From Blautia sp. MSJ-9 (GTDB taxonomy: Bacteria > Bacillota > Clostridia > Lachnospirales > Lachnospiraceae), in assembly GCF_018919065.1 (NCBI RefSeq), contig NZ_JAHLQG010000004.1:1-64000 (forward strand): 64,000 nt of DNA. The letters are read 5' to 3'. The notes beneath the pieces were generated by a model. That model saw only the letters and a list, made by a program, of their open reading frames with translations. It ran no database searches and was not told the origin of the DNA. How positions within the stretch are numbered: the stretch's first letter is position 1; every line of letters begins with the position of its first letter. The position numbers and the translations under genes were made by a program. Positions 16,181-25,066 of the stretch are shown here, one piece after another.

Positions 16181-16798
16181 AGTCTGTATGCAGGTGTTGC
16201 AGTTGGTTCTGTAGATACTTCCTATGCAGTTACCAAGAACTGCAAGAATGTAGATGCAGCAGTTGCTCTGTTAAAATTCTTACGCGCAAGTATTAAGCGT
16301 GAGGATTATTACACAGTTAAGCAGGAGATGGACGTTGTAGACAACTACCTGTTTATCCAGAAATACAGATTTGGGGACAAAATAGAGATCAGGCATGATA
16401 TTCCTGAAGAAGTACTGGATTTCTATATTCCAAGTTTTATTATCCAGCCTGTCATAGAGAACAGTATTGTACACGGACTGGAAGAACAGATAGAAAAGGG
16501 AATTCTGTGGATTGATATTAAATTGTGCGAAGAAAAATATCTGCAGTTTACTCTGAAAGATAATGGAAAAGGAATGGATGAGGAACAGTTGCAGCAAGTC
16601 ATTCTGAATTACAGTGATAAGAGTAAAAAGAGCAAAAAGAGCAGTATTGGACTGAGCAATGTATATAGAAGGTTAAATTTGTTATATGGCCCGGCCTGTG
16701 AGTTTCATATCACAAGTGCATTGGGAAAAGGAACAGAAGTATCATTCAGGACACCTGTTATGAAGGTTCCTGAGAATAACAAGTTGGGTAAACTTTAA
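16181..16798 (+). pseudogene. Chimeric scar: sugar-binding-protein tail joined to sensor-kinase tail
   Basis: One open frame without a proper start. The first 25 or so codons (VAVGSVDTSYAVTKNCKN, then AAVALLKF) read like the C-terminal lobe of an extracellular sugar-binding protein. The rest (REDYYTVKQEMDVVDNYLFI, then IIQPVIENSIVHGL and DNGKGMD) is the end of a YesM-type histidine kinase: part of the His_kinase domain plus the ATPase domain. The H-box (NPHFLYNTL in the intact kinase at 38075), the membrane part and HAMP are all missing. A deletion that fused two genes is the simplest origin. An ATG at 16328 could give a 156-residue ATPase-domain protein, but its ribosome site is badly placed. 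Confidence 0.65.
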
Positions 16799-16821
16799 CA
16801 TTGGGTGGAGGACAAAAAATA

Positions 16822-18879
16822 ATGAATGCAAAACAAAACTACAAATGGAATGAATTGACAATGGGCACCTGCTATTATCCGGAGCACTGGGATAAGAAAC
16901 TCTGGGCGGATGATCTTGACAGGATGAAGAAAGCTGGTATTTCCGTAATTCGTATTGCAGAGTTTGCATGGAGTAAAGTGGAGCCGGAAGAAGGCGTGTT
17001 TACTTATGATTACTTTGATGAATTTCTGGATCTTTGCAGCGAAAAAGAAATGAAAGTAATCTTCGGAACACCGACAGCAACTCCTCCGGCATGGCTGACA
17101 GAGAAATATCCGGAAGTATTAAATGCATCAAAAGACGGTGTGCTTCTCAGACATGGCGGAAGACGTCATTATAATTATAATTCACCGGTTTATCAGAGAC
17201 TCTGTGCCAGAATTGTAGAGAGAGAAGCTGCTCATTATGCGAAACATCCGGCAATCGTAGGATGGCAGATCGATAATGAGATTAACTGTGAAGTCAATGA
17301 ATTCTATTCAGAGGCAGATTCTGTAGCATTCCGTGAATATCTGAGAAATCAGTACGGAATTCTGGAGAAATTAAACGAAGCGTGGGGAACCGTGTTCTGG
17401 AATCAGACTTATACAGAGTGGGATCAGATCTATGTTCTGCGTCCGGTTGTGAATCAGGCGATCAATCCACATCAGCATCTGGATTACATCAGATTCATTT
17501 CTGCAAGTGCCCGTCATTTCTGCAAGATGCAGGCAGAAATCATCAGAAAATATATGAAACCGGGAGATTATATTACAACAAACGGTAAATTCTGGAATCT
17601 TGATAATCACAAGATGGAGAAAGAATCTCTGGATGTTTACTGCTATGATTCTTATCCGGATTTTGCATACGGACTGGATCGTGACCCGTTACACAGTGAG
17701 GATCTGAATGACCGTAAGTGGTCCCAGAATCTGACAGAAGTACGTTCCATCTGCCCGCATTTCGGAATTATGGAACAGCAGTCCGGCGGTAATGGATGGA
17801 CGACCAGAATGGAAGCGCCGTCACCACGTCCGGGGCAGTTAACTCTCTGGGCAATGCAGAGTGTTGCTCATGGTGCAGATTATATTTCCTTCTTCCGTTG
17901 GAGAACCTGTACATTCGGTACAGAAATCTACTGGCATGGCATTCTGGATTATGATAATCGCGAGAATCGTAAATACAGAGAAGTTCAGGATTTCTATAAG
18001 AAATTAAAAGCAATTGACGGAGTATGCAATTCCGAATATAAAGCAGCATTTGCAGTGGTTAAAGATTATGATAATGAATGGGATACTTCTGTAGATGCAT
18101 GGCACAACAGAGTGGCAGCTGCAAGTGACCAGGGAATCTTTAAAGCTGCTCAGCTGACACATACACCATATGATGTAGTGTATCTGCAGGAAGACAGTGA
18201 ACTTGCAGACCTGACCAAATATCCGGTACTGATCTATGCACATCCGGTACTGATCAGTGAAGAACGTGTCAAACTCCTGAAAGAGTATGTAGAACAGGGT
18301 GGAACTCTGGTGATCGGATGCCGCTCCGGATACAAAGATATGAACGGCAAATGCGTGATGCTTCCACAGCCGGGCTTACTGGCAGAACTGACAGGTACAG
18401 ATGTACGTGACTTTACATTTACCAGCCCTGCAGAAGCTCCTGTCTTTGCAGAGTTTGGTGGTAAGAAAATTCCGATGCCTGTATTTAATGACATTATCAC
18501 ACCACTGGAAGGCACCAAAACACTTGCTGTTTATGGAAACAATTATTATGAAGGAACACCTGCTCTTACCTGCCATGCTATTGGAAAAGGTCAGGTACTT
18601 CATCTGGGTGCAACCTTTAACAGAGAGAATACAGAGGCTCTGTTTGATTATCTGAAGATTAAAGATCCATTTAAAGATTATATTGATGCGCCAGAAACAG
18701 CAGAAGTGATCATGCGTGAGAAAGATGGTCAGAAATATCTCTTTGTATTAAACTATGAGTCTGAAAAGATCGAATATACACTTTGGAAACCGATGCTGGC
18801 ACTTTACGATAACTCCGAAGCATCAGGCAACTGCACACTTCCGGCATTTGGAACAGCTGTATATAGAATACTTGAGTAA
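16822..18879 (+). CDS. GH42 beta-galactosidase, second copy
   Basis: 685 residues. TIM barrel with acid/base Glu in QIDNE (E153) and nucleophile in MEQQSG (E318), and the usual CYYPEHW start of the barrel. B and C domains follow. Only moderately similar to the first copy, so the two probably differ in linkage or chain-length preference rather than being a recent duplication. Start at 16822 follows GGTGGAGGAC; an upstream in-frame TTG is unlikely. Intracellular, so substrates must be imported first. Confidence 0.92.
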   Translation: MNAKQNYKWNELTMGTCYYPEHWDKKLWADDLDRMKKAGISVIRIAEFAWSKVEPEEGVFTYDYFDEFLDLCSEKEMKVIFGTPTATPPAWLTEKYPEVLNASKDGVLLRHGGRRHYNYNSPVYQRLCARIVEREAAHYAKHPAIVGWQIDNEINCEVNEFYSEADSVAFREYLRNQYGILEKLNEAWGTVFWNQTYTEWDQIYVLRPVVNQAINPHQHLDYIRFISASARHFCKMQAEIIRKYMKPGDYITTNGKFWNLDNHKMEKESLDVYCYDSYPDFAYGLDRDPLHSEDLNDRKWSQNLTEVRSICPHFGIMEQQSGGNGWTTRMEAPSPRPGQLTLWAMQSVAHGADYISFFRWRTCTFGTEIYWHGILDYDNRENRKYREVQDFYKKLKAIDGVCNSEYKAAFAVVKDYDNEWDTSVDAWHNRVAAASDQGIFKAAQLTHTPYDVVYLQEDSELADLTKYPVLIYAHPVLISEERVKLLKEYVEQGGTLVIGCRSGYKDMNGKCVMLPQPGLLAELTGTDVRDFTFTSPAEAPVFAEFGGKKIPMPVFNDIITPLEGTKTLAVYGNNYYEGTPALTCHAIGKGQVLHLGATFNRENTEALFDYLKIKDPFKDYIDAPETAEVIMREKDGQKYLFVLNYESEKIEYTLWKPMLALYDNSEASGNCTLPAFGTAVYRILE

Positions 18880-18923
18880 GATCTGAATTCTCATAATATA
18901 TTTATTCGCTTCTGGTAAGAAGA

Positions 18924-18944
18924 CTCCCACTTTTAAGGTGGGAG
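18924..18944. repeat. Hairpin resembling an IS200/IS605 end remnant
   Basis: CTCCCAC (18924-18930) pairs with GTGGGAG (18938-18944) and is followed by ATGAATTGCATCTGG. Short hairpins of this type mark IS200/IS605 ends in Clostridia, but no transposase piece is near and there is no T-run, so it may simply be a stable mRNA 3' end of the GH42 gene. Confidence 0.3.
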
Positions 18945-18997
18945 ATGAATTGCATCTGGTATTATATAGTAAGAAAAGATAACTTTTAAATAATACA

Positions 18998-19038
18998 GGA
19001 TGCCGCCCGATTATCTATTTGATGGTCTGGCGGCATCC
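18998..19038 (+). terminator. Terminator between GH42 gene and convergent deacylase gene
   Basis: GGATGCCGCC (18998-19007) pairs with GGCGGCATCC (19029-19038), followed by CTTTTGTTTG. It probably serves both strands. Confidence 0.8.
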
Positions 19039-19062
19039 CTTTTGTTTGTGTACGGTTATTTC

Positions 19063-19605
19063 TCATTCTCCAAGCAACTTCACATATCTTGGCTCATGGT
19101 GCACTGCCGGGAGAAAGATTTTTAATATATCGTCTGTCTTTATGCAGAGACTGGAGGTATTGATGCATGGATGACATCCAAGATAAGGATGCGCTAGCAG
19201 ATCTTCGTCGATCAAAAGCTGCACTTTGTTTTCTTTATCATTCATCAATCCCATAACACTTACGGATCCCGGAGTAATATCGAGGAGTTCTTCCATATGT
19301 GTCTCATTTGCAAAAGAAAGACGTGCAGTATTAATCTGAGAGGAGAGCTCTTTTGTCTTAAATTTCTTATCGCCTGGCATCAACAGAAGATAGAAGTCTG
19401 TTTCCTGCCTGTTACAGAGAAACAGGTTCTTACACATATGTGTTCCCATCAGTTTGTCAATATCCTGGCAGGCTTCAATTGTCATTGCTGGTTCATGGTC
19501 TACTCTCTGATAAGAAATCCCAAGAGAATCCAGCAGATCATAAACGCGGATTTCTTTTTCTAATCGTCCGGCCTCATCAGCAGGACGTCCATTTAATAAT
19601 TCCAT
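19063..19605 (-). CDS. YbaK/ProX-type aminoacyl-tRNA deacylase (prolyl-tRNA editing family)
   Basis: 180 residues forming the YbaK/ProX fold. Visible marks are VDHEPAMTIEA near residue 36, the CKNLFLCNRQ strand near 58, LMPGDKKFKTKEL near 75 and a C-terminal HPCINTSSLCI segment near 143. Stand-alone members hydrolyse mischarged tRNAs, typically Ala- or Cys-tRNA-Pro, in the cytosol. Ribosome site GAAAGGAATAG precedes the ATG. It is transcribed alone and convergent with the GH42 gene. Confidence 0.85.
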   Translation of the reverse strand: MELLNGRPADEAGRLEKEIRVYDLLDSLGISYQRVDHEPAMTIEACQDIDKLMGTHMCKNLFLCNRQETDFYLLLMPGDKKFKTKELSSQINTARLSFANETHMEELLDITPGSVSVMGLMNDKENKVQLLIDEDLLAHPYLGCHPCINTSSLCIKTDDILKIFLPAVHHEPRYVKLLGE

Positions 19606-19646
19606 TTTGCTATTCCTTTCGTTAAATATTCGTAGCTATAGAAATC

Positions 19647-19724
19647 CTCTAAAATAATGCATCTTAATCCAGCCCATCAGAGTGTGAAATTCTGCTGAAC
19701 TGTCTTAAATGCATTATTTTAGAG
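19647..19724. repeat. 16-bp perfect inverted repeat in the 19606-20047 gap
   Basis: CTCTAAAATAATGCAT (19647-19662) and its exact reverse complement (19709-19724) enclose 46 bp that can also pair partly (CAGC with GCTG). The gap otherwise holds the promoter of the zinc-ribbon gene. It could be a small palindromic element or a structured leader of the deacylase gene, whose transcript reads through it. Confidence 0.5.
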
Positions 19725-19979
19725 AATTGCTGTAAATCTGTGGAAATTGTAGCATAGTAATGTCAAAAAGACAATATAGTCAGGGATATCCAAAACTTCT
19801 GCTATGACTATCTTCGTAAGTGAAAAGGTGTAAAAAAATTAAAAATAGTCCACCTTTTTGGAAATTTACTATCTATCAATTGCTTAAATCTGATGATAAA
19901 ATTGAGTCATCAAATAAAACAAACGGCCGTTTTAAAAGAGAATTTCTAGGTGATTTTACAGGAAAAATATCTGATTTTC

Positions 19980-20008
19980 TTGACAGTAAGTGACAAAAGG
20001 TGTCAAAT
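19980..20008 (+). promoter_or_regulatory. Promoter of the zinc-ribbon/FHA/kinase cluster
   Basis: A perfect -35 TTGACA (19980-19985) is followed 17 bp later by a weak TCAAAT (20003-20008). The inverted pair TGACA (19991-19995) and TGTCA (20001-20005) overlaps the -10 and could bind a regulator. A TATAAA 22 bp after the -35 is a less likely alternative. Confidence 0.45.
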
Positions 20009-20047
20009 ATAAACTATAGTACAAAAAACAGGTATGAGGGAGGAAAG

Positions 20048-21622
20048 ATGAAACGTTGTAGTAATTGTGGAAAAGAAATTCAAGGAGATGCAGTTTACTG
20101 TCCGAATTGCGGAGCAGTGCAGAGAGAGGAGAGTGGGAAGAAAGAGCGGAGAAGTAATGTGATAAGGAGCAATGTGCAGAATGAAAAGCAGAGCAGTATT
20201 TTATTGAAAGTATTTGGCTGTGTTTTTGGAGTTCTGTATGCGTATGAAGCGGTGGTCCAGTTTGGAAGATTGTTAACATTCAGTTTTCTCAGATTTGATG
20301 ATATTTTATATGCATTCTTCAGGCTAGTGACAAGTGGATGGAGTGCATCCATTTTATTTCTTATAGCATTTAAATGCCGGAAGAGATATGGCTTGCAACT
20401 ATTATATGCATTATCTGGCAGTGCTGTTTTGAGATATGTATTTTATTGTGTGAGTATATTGAAGACATATCTCTTTTATGGAATATGGGGAAGTTATGTG
20501 AGCAGGTTTTTGGCAGGTCAGCTTCTGATTAATACGGTAGAGACATTGCTGGCTGTACTGGGCGGCTATTTCATTATGAAGAAGGAAGATATGCTGGATA
20601 TATCCAGAAATACAGAAGTAAAAGATCGTATCCGCAAAATTCCGGAAGCGTTGAATATTCTGTTTTCGGAAGTAGAAAAAGATGTGAATCGTCTGATAAA
20701 GAACACAGAAAACAGACAGCGCAGCGCGGCAGTACCTTCAGGAGCTGCAGCGAATAATGCGCGAAACAAAAATGCAGAACCGTGGATACCGCCTATAATA
20801 ACGTTCTGTAAGGTCAAAAAACTTACGTTGGTGTTAAAAAGTCCGGTATTTCTGGTCTTTGGAATCTTATATACGATTAATCTTGTATATGAGATTTTTT
20901 CCGGATTTTCAATTCTAAAACTGGTAACCAGTCTGTTTTCGATTTTGATCTGTATTGCCATTTGGATGATATATAGCAGTAGCATAAACGGCAAATTGGA
21001 TAGTTCGGGACTGGCAATTGTAAATGGGATTATGATATTCAGAGCTGTAATGTGGGTCATTGGCGGTGTACTTCTGATGATTCTGGCAGTTATTGCAACT
21101 GTGATCGCAGCCAATATTGCAGATACAGCAACGGTAGTATCTGTATTGGTATTTGCGATGATATTATTGGGAGTATTTCTAAATTTCGCTTACTGGTATT
21201 CTCTGCATAAGACTTTCAGTGGTATGAAATCTATTGCGACTGGGCACACTGGCGAAGTCACAGTCGGAATTTATCCGATGTTTGTTCTGGTGCTGGATGT
21301 GATTAAGAATATCGGAATGTTTATCCTGACTGTAATGGTGGGAGTTGCTCTTCCGAGCTTTCTGTATGGATATGTACAGTCGTTTGGCATGTCATTGGGA
21401 GAATTGACGAATGAATTAGGACTTGGTTATAGCGTTGGTTCCGGGCTGACAGATTCGGTCTTACAGTCGATCCTGGGACCGGCAATGCAGATACTTCACA
21501 GATCTCTGTGGAGCTATCTTATCATTTTGGTTCAAATAGCAATTTCAGTTCTGGAAATTGTGCTTCTGGTAAAGATTCGTTCTTACGAAGACATATACGT
21601 AGAAGAGGAGGAATATTCATAA
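20048..21622 (+). CDS. Zinc-ribbon multi-pass membrane protein 1
   Basis: 524 residues. An N-terminal zinc ribbon (CSNCGKE, then CPNCGA; residues 4-22) is followed by about ten hydrophobic segments in two groups, about residues 45-190 and 260-515, separated by a polar linker of about 70 residues. Both groups open with a similar V-FG-(I/V)-LY pattern, hinting at an internal duplication. No enzyme motif is seen. Start at 20048 follows GGGAGGAAAG. It is clearly paralogous to the next gene (matching ribbon, FKC-RK-YGLQL, MKKEDML and C-terminal LEI-LLVK-RSY segments). It begins the co-directional cluster that contains an FHA protein and a Ser/Thr kinase. Function unknown. Confidence 0.75.
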   Translation: MKRCSNCGKEIQGDAVYCPNCGAVQREESGKKERRSNVIRSNVQNEKQSSILLKVFGCVFGVLYAYEAVVQFGRLLTFSFLRFDDILYAFFRLVTSGWSASILFLIAFKCRKRYGLQLLYALSGSAVLRYVFYCVSILKTYLFYGIWGSYVSRFLAGQLLINTVETLLAVLGGYFIMKKEDMLDISRNTEVKDRIRKIPEALNILFSEVEKDVNRLIKNTENRQRSAAVPSGAAANNARNKNAEPWIPPIITFCKVKKLTLVLKSPVFLVFGILYTINLVYEIFSGFSILKLVTSLFSILICIAIWMIYSSSINGKLDSSGLAIVNGIMIFRAVMWVIGGVLLMILAVIATVIAANIADTATVVSVLVFAMILLGVFLNFAYWYSLHKTFSGMKSIATGHTGEVTVGIYPMFVLVLDVIKNIGMFILTVMVGVALPSFLYGYVQSFGMSLGELTNELGLGYSVGSGLTDSVLQSILGPAMQILHRSLWSYLIILVQIAISVLEIVLLVKIRSYEDIYVEEEEYS

Positions 21623-21625
21623 AAC

Positions 21626-21677
21626 TTGATATAGATCAAGGAATTAAAATGACAGAAAACGAAGAAATCTGTATAAT
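21626..21677 (+). promoter_or_regulatory. FNR-like palindrome and promoter before zinc-ribbon gene 2
   Basis: TTGAT-ATAG-ATCAA (21626-21639) fits the Crp/Fnr-type consensus exactly. Just after it ATGACA (21649-21654) and TATAAT (21672-21677) are 17 bp apart, so the palindrome centre is about 50 bp before the predicted transcription start. The rest of the 21623-21867 gap holds no gene; a weak copy of the dispersed repeat lies near 21712-21752. Confidence 0.45.
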
Positions 21678-21867
21678 AAACATTAGTATATATCTCTAAA
21701 ACAGCTGTTCAATTATGAGCAAGTAGAAGTAGCGAAGATGATTGCAAATATTTGCTTAACTGTAGAAACAGGTTGAGAGAATAAATACTTTTATTCATCT
21801 GAGATAAGCTGTATTCTGTAAGATTTGTATACAATGTACCAAGTGAGAGAAAAGTGAGGGAGGAAAC

Positions 21868-23571
21868 ATGAAGAAATGCAGTAATTGTGGAAAAGAAATT
21901 CTGGGAAAAGCTGTATGCTGTCCATATTGCGGAGCGCAGCAGAAAATAGAAGAACATGCAGAAAACAATACGGAGAATGTAAAGAAAATCAGGTATTGTA
22001 CAGGCTGTGGAGAGAAACTGGAAGAGGATTATGGATTCTGTCCGACCTGTGGAAAGCCAATCAATAACAGATATTCAAAACAAAAGACAGAAACAGGATC
22101 AGGCAATTTTCAGAATGGTGACAGAACGGGAGCCGATAAAAACAGCGGAAATACTGGCAGCAAACCGGAATCCGGCAGGAGTAGTGGAACCAGTGCTGCA
22201 GGTATGGCAGAGGATATTCGTGAGAAAATAAGGAGCACTTCTGCTAAATATCCTCAAGGATGGTTGAAAGTTTTCAGTATTGTATTTGGAATTCTGTATG
22301 GTTATTGGACATTGACTTATTTTCCATATCTTAATTATTACATGGCTGCAGATAAGGCGTGGGGATTCTTTATGATTCTTGCATGTGCGTGGAGCTGTGC
22401 AGCATTCTTTATTATCGCATTCAAATGCCAGAAACAGTATGGTCTGCAGCTAGCATATCTGGTATTTGGAGGTGCAATCTTAAAGAGTATTCTGCATCTG
22501 ATCAGTATCCAGAGACTTGCAGCATATCAGTACTGGGAGAGTTCTTTTAGTAATTATTGGCCTATTATATTTGCACTTCTGATTGCTTTTGCATGCTATT
22601 ATCTGATGAAAAAAGAAGACATGTTGGAAGTACCGGAAGGCGTGACATTTATGGAGAATGTAAAGCGAATTCCTGATGTATTACGTTTTATTTTTTCTAA
22701 AGATGGAACTGTGAAAATGGGAGAGAACTCTGTACATAAGGATACAAATAAAGCAGAGAGACCGCATAAAGATCCGGTAAAACCAGGTTCGGAAGCGGAG
22801 AAAGTTGTATTTGTTATAAATAATTCTGTATTCCTTATCTTTGGCATTCTTTATACTGTGAACCTTGTATGTAACGTATTTTATTCTTTTTCTTTTTTCA
22901 AATTGCTGACCAGTCTGTTTACCATTCTTACATGTGTTGCAATCTGGATTATCTACAGCAACGGAAGAAAGGGAGTTCTGGATGCGACAGGCTTTTCGAT
23001 GATCTGTGGTATTAATACTTTCAGACTGGGAGTGAGAGTGCTCATCAGTGTGCTCATATTGATCGGTGCGATCAGTGCAGAACTGGGAGCTGGAATATAT
23101 TTTCTGATCTTTATCATTGCATTGCTTGATCTTGGCTACTGGTATTCCATTGGAAATACATTCAGCAGCATGAAAGCGAATGCCAAAGGACAGATGGTTG
23201 AAGTGACTGCCGGGATTTATCCGATCATTATTCTCTGCATTAATACGGTGATCAAACTTGGAATCCTTGGATGGGCAAGTTTCTTGCAGTCAACTGCAAA
23301 CGGAATTACCAGTACGCTGAATCAGTATGGAAACACTACTTCCTCATTGTTTGGAGAATTGTCTTCTTATCTTGGATTTGGATATGGATACGGCTATAGT
23401 CAGTCTTCCTCTATTGTACAGGCATTTCTGAATCCGATCATTGAGTGGATCCAGAATACACTTGGATTTAGTGGTCAGAGCTTCATAATTATGCTGATCG
23501 CGGTTGCACTTCCAGTTCTGGAGATTATTCTTCTTGTAAGAGTACGTTCCTATATGAATGCAAGAAATTAA
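21868..23571 (+). CDS. Zinc-ribbon multi-pass membrane protein 2
   Basis: 567 residues. Two zinc ribbons lie in tandem (CSNCGKE...CPYCGA at 4-23 and CTGCGEKL...CPTCGK at about 48-66), then a Ser/Gly/Asn-rich linker to about residue 125, then about ten membrane segments in two groups as in the previous gene. The last segment ends LEIILLVRVRSY, matching LEIVLLVKIRSY of the paralogue. Ribosome site GTGAGGGAGGAA. Residues 490-525 before the last helix are rich in Tyr, Gly and Ser. Role unknown; tandem paralogues of unequal ribbon number suggest a heteromeric membrane complex, which is inference. Confidence 0.75.
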   Translation: MKKCSNCGKEILGKAVCCPYCGAQQKIEEHAENNTENVKKIRYCTGCGEKLEEDYGFCPTCGKPINNRYSKQKTETGSGNFQNGDRTGADKNSGNTGSKPESGRSSGTSAAGMAEDIREKIRSTSAKYPQGWLKVFSIVFGILYGYWTLTYFPYLNYYMAADKAWGFFMILACAWSCAAFFIIAFKCQKQYGLQLAYLVFGGAILKSILHLISIQRLAAYQYWESSFSNYWPIIFALLIAFACYYLMKKEDMLEVPEGVTFMENVKRIPDVLRFIFSKDGTVKMGENSVHKDTNKAERPHKDPVKPGSEAEKVVFVINNSVFLIFGILYTVNLVCNVFYSFSFFKLLTSLFTILTCVAIWIIYSNGRKGVLDATGFSMICGINTFRLGVRVLISVLILIGAISAELGAGIYFLIFIIALLDLGYWYSIGNTFSSMKANAKGQMVEVTAGIYPIIILCINTVIKLGILGWASFLQSTANGITSTLNQYGNTTSSLFGELSSYLGFGYGYGYSQSSSIVQAFLNPIIEWIQNTLGFSGQSFIIMLIAVALPVLEIILLVRVRSYMNARN

Positions 23572-23592
23572 CGAAATCGGGAGGATGAGAAG

Positions 23593-23916
23593 ATGATCTG
23601 CAGAAAATGTGGAGCAGATAATAAGGACACCAATTCATTCTGTGTGGAATGTGGTGCACCGATTATGCATGAAAAAGAAAATTCCCGGGCATCTAAACCG
23701 ATAGGAGTGCTGGCATATCTTGGTTATGAAATTTTGTTTATAATTCCTGTAGTTGGTTTGGTCAGTCTGCTGTACCTGGCATTGGGAGGAACAGAGAATA
23801 AGAATCTGAGAAATTTTGCAGGATTCTGGTTATGCAAAATATTTATATTTATTGTAATAGTAGCGGTATTGTTTCTGACGGGAGTAGTATCGATTGATGA
23901 TCTGCTATACTTATGA
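23593..23916 (+). CDS. Small zinc-ribbon membrane protein 3
   Basis: 107 residues: one zinc ribbon (CRKCGADNKDTNSFCVECGA, residues 3-22), a short linker and two hydrophobic segments (about 38-60 and 78-102). The 21-bp gap from the previous gene and GGGAGGATGAG before the ATG support cotranscription. Its last codons overlap a possible ATG of the next gene (ATGA), so coupling to the FHA gene is likely. No known family beyond the ribbon. Confidence 0.75.
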   Translation: MICRKCGADNKDTNSFCVECGAPIMHEKENSRASKPIGVLAYLGYEILFIIPVVGLVSLLYLALGGTENKNLRNFAGFWLCKIFIFIVIVAVLFLTGVVSIDDLLYL

Positions 23917-23954
23917 TATGGACATTTACTTGTAGAAAGGCAGTATGTGGAAAG

Positions 23955-25052
23955 ATGAGGTTTTCATATAATTATAAGAACGGAAAAGAAGAAATTATTT
24001 GCTATTCCTCTATGAATGATTTTGATGGAATAAGCTATGGAATCATGCAGGATGAGCGGGAATTATTTCTTCCTGTAGAAGTCAGCGAAGAAGCCGGGAA
24101 ATATGTATTTACATATAACATGTTGGGTATGGTGAATCTTCGTGCATGGATGAATGATGCATCCAGAAGTGAACAGCGCGAAATGAAACAGGAAATTGCG
24201 GAGATGCAGAGGAAACTTTTTCATATGGGAATTCTGGAGAATCAGCTGATCACAGAGGAGAGGTACATGTATGTGGATGAGCAGACAGCGCATATAAGAT
24301 TTATCTGTGTACCGGCAACTATGGAAAAGAGAATAGAGACTCCACCGGCACCAGCATCATCGGTACCGCCAGTATCTCCCATTCCTCCAATTCCATCCAT
24401 ACCGCCGGTTCCAACAGAAGATATTCCGGATACCGGGTATGATTTCGGTTCGGAAGGTCTTAAATATCCGGGATTTCTTCAGGAACCTGACGGAAATGAA
24501 AAAAAAGAGGAGCAGGCAGAGGAAGCGCCATCAGACGAGAATGGAACAATACTTGATGAAACTTTCAGGGAAAAAGCCTATGGCAACGAAAATATTACTT
24601 ATGGGGAGCCTTCAGGTTGGATTGATACAATTTCGGAGCCGATAACTACAGAAATTTCTGATGATTCGGATGACATAGATATAACGATTCCTTTGAAAGA
24701 GGAACCGGATGAAGGAGAAGAGGAAACAGTTCTTCTGGTACCGAAGTTTAAGATTGATGCGTCTCTGTACAGAAACAATACGGGCGAGATTTTTCAGATC
24801 AATAAAGAGAGAAGTGTGATTGGAAAAAGTGAAACCAGAGCGGATATTGTGATCAGAGATAATAAAACGGTCAGCAGAGCGCATTGTATCATAAGTGTGG
24901 AAGACAGAGAGTATTATCTGGAAGATAATAATTCTCTGAATGGTACTTATCTGGAGGATAAAAAACTACAGTCTGATGAAAAAGTAAGGATTCAGGACGG
25001 AAGCAGAGTCCGTCTGTCAGATGAGGAATTTATTTTTCATATTAACGAATGA
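23955..25052 (+). CDS. FHA-domain protein with DUF6382-like N terminus
   Basis: 365 residues. The N-terminal 120 residues resemble the DUF6382 module often found before FHA domains in Lachnospiraceae. A Pro/Glu-rich linker follows (about 125-250, with repeated PP and IP dipeptides). The C-terminal FHA domain (about 285-365) shows VIGKS, the SRAH core and LNGTYL, the residues that contact phosphothreonine. It would read phosphorylation by the nearby kinase at 26928. The start is uncertain: ATG 23955 has AGAAAGG 14 bases upstream, while ATG 23913 overlaps the previous stop. The gene ends overlapping a possible ATG of the next reading frame. Confidence 0.8.
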   Translation: MRFSYNYKNGKEEIICYSSMNDFDGISYGIMQDERELFLPVEVSEEAGKYVFTYNMLGMVNLRAWMNDASRSEQREMKQEIAEMQRKLFHMGILENQLITEERYMYVDEQTAHIRFICVPATMEKRIETPPAPASSVPPVSPIPPIPSIPPVPTEDIPDTGYDFGSEGLKYPGFLQEPDGNEKKEEQAEEAPSDENGTILDETFREKAYGNENITYGEPSGWIDTISEPITTEISDDSDDIDITIPLKEEPDEGEEETVLLVPKFKIDASLYRNNTGEIFQINKERSVIGKSETRADIVIRDNKTVSRAHCIISVEDREYYLEDNNSLNGTYLEDKKLQSDEKVRIQDGSRVRLSDEEFIFHINE

Positions 25053-25066
25053 TAAGGGGAGAAAAG

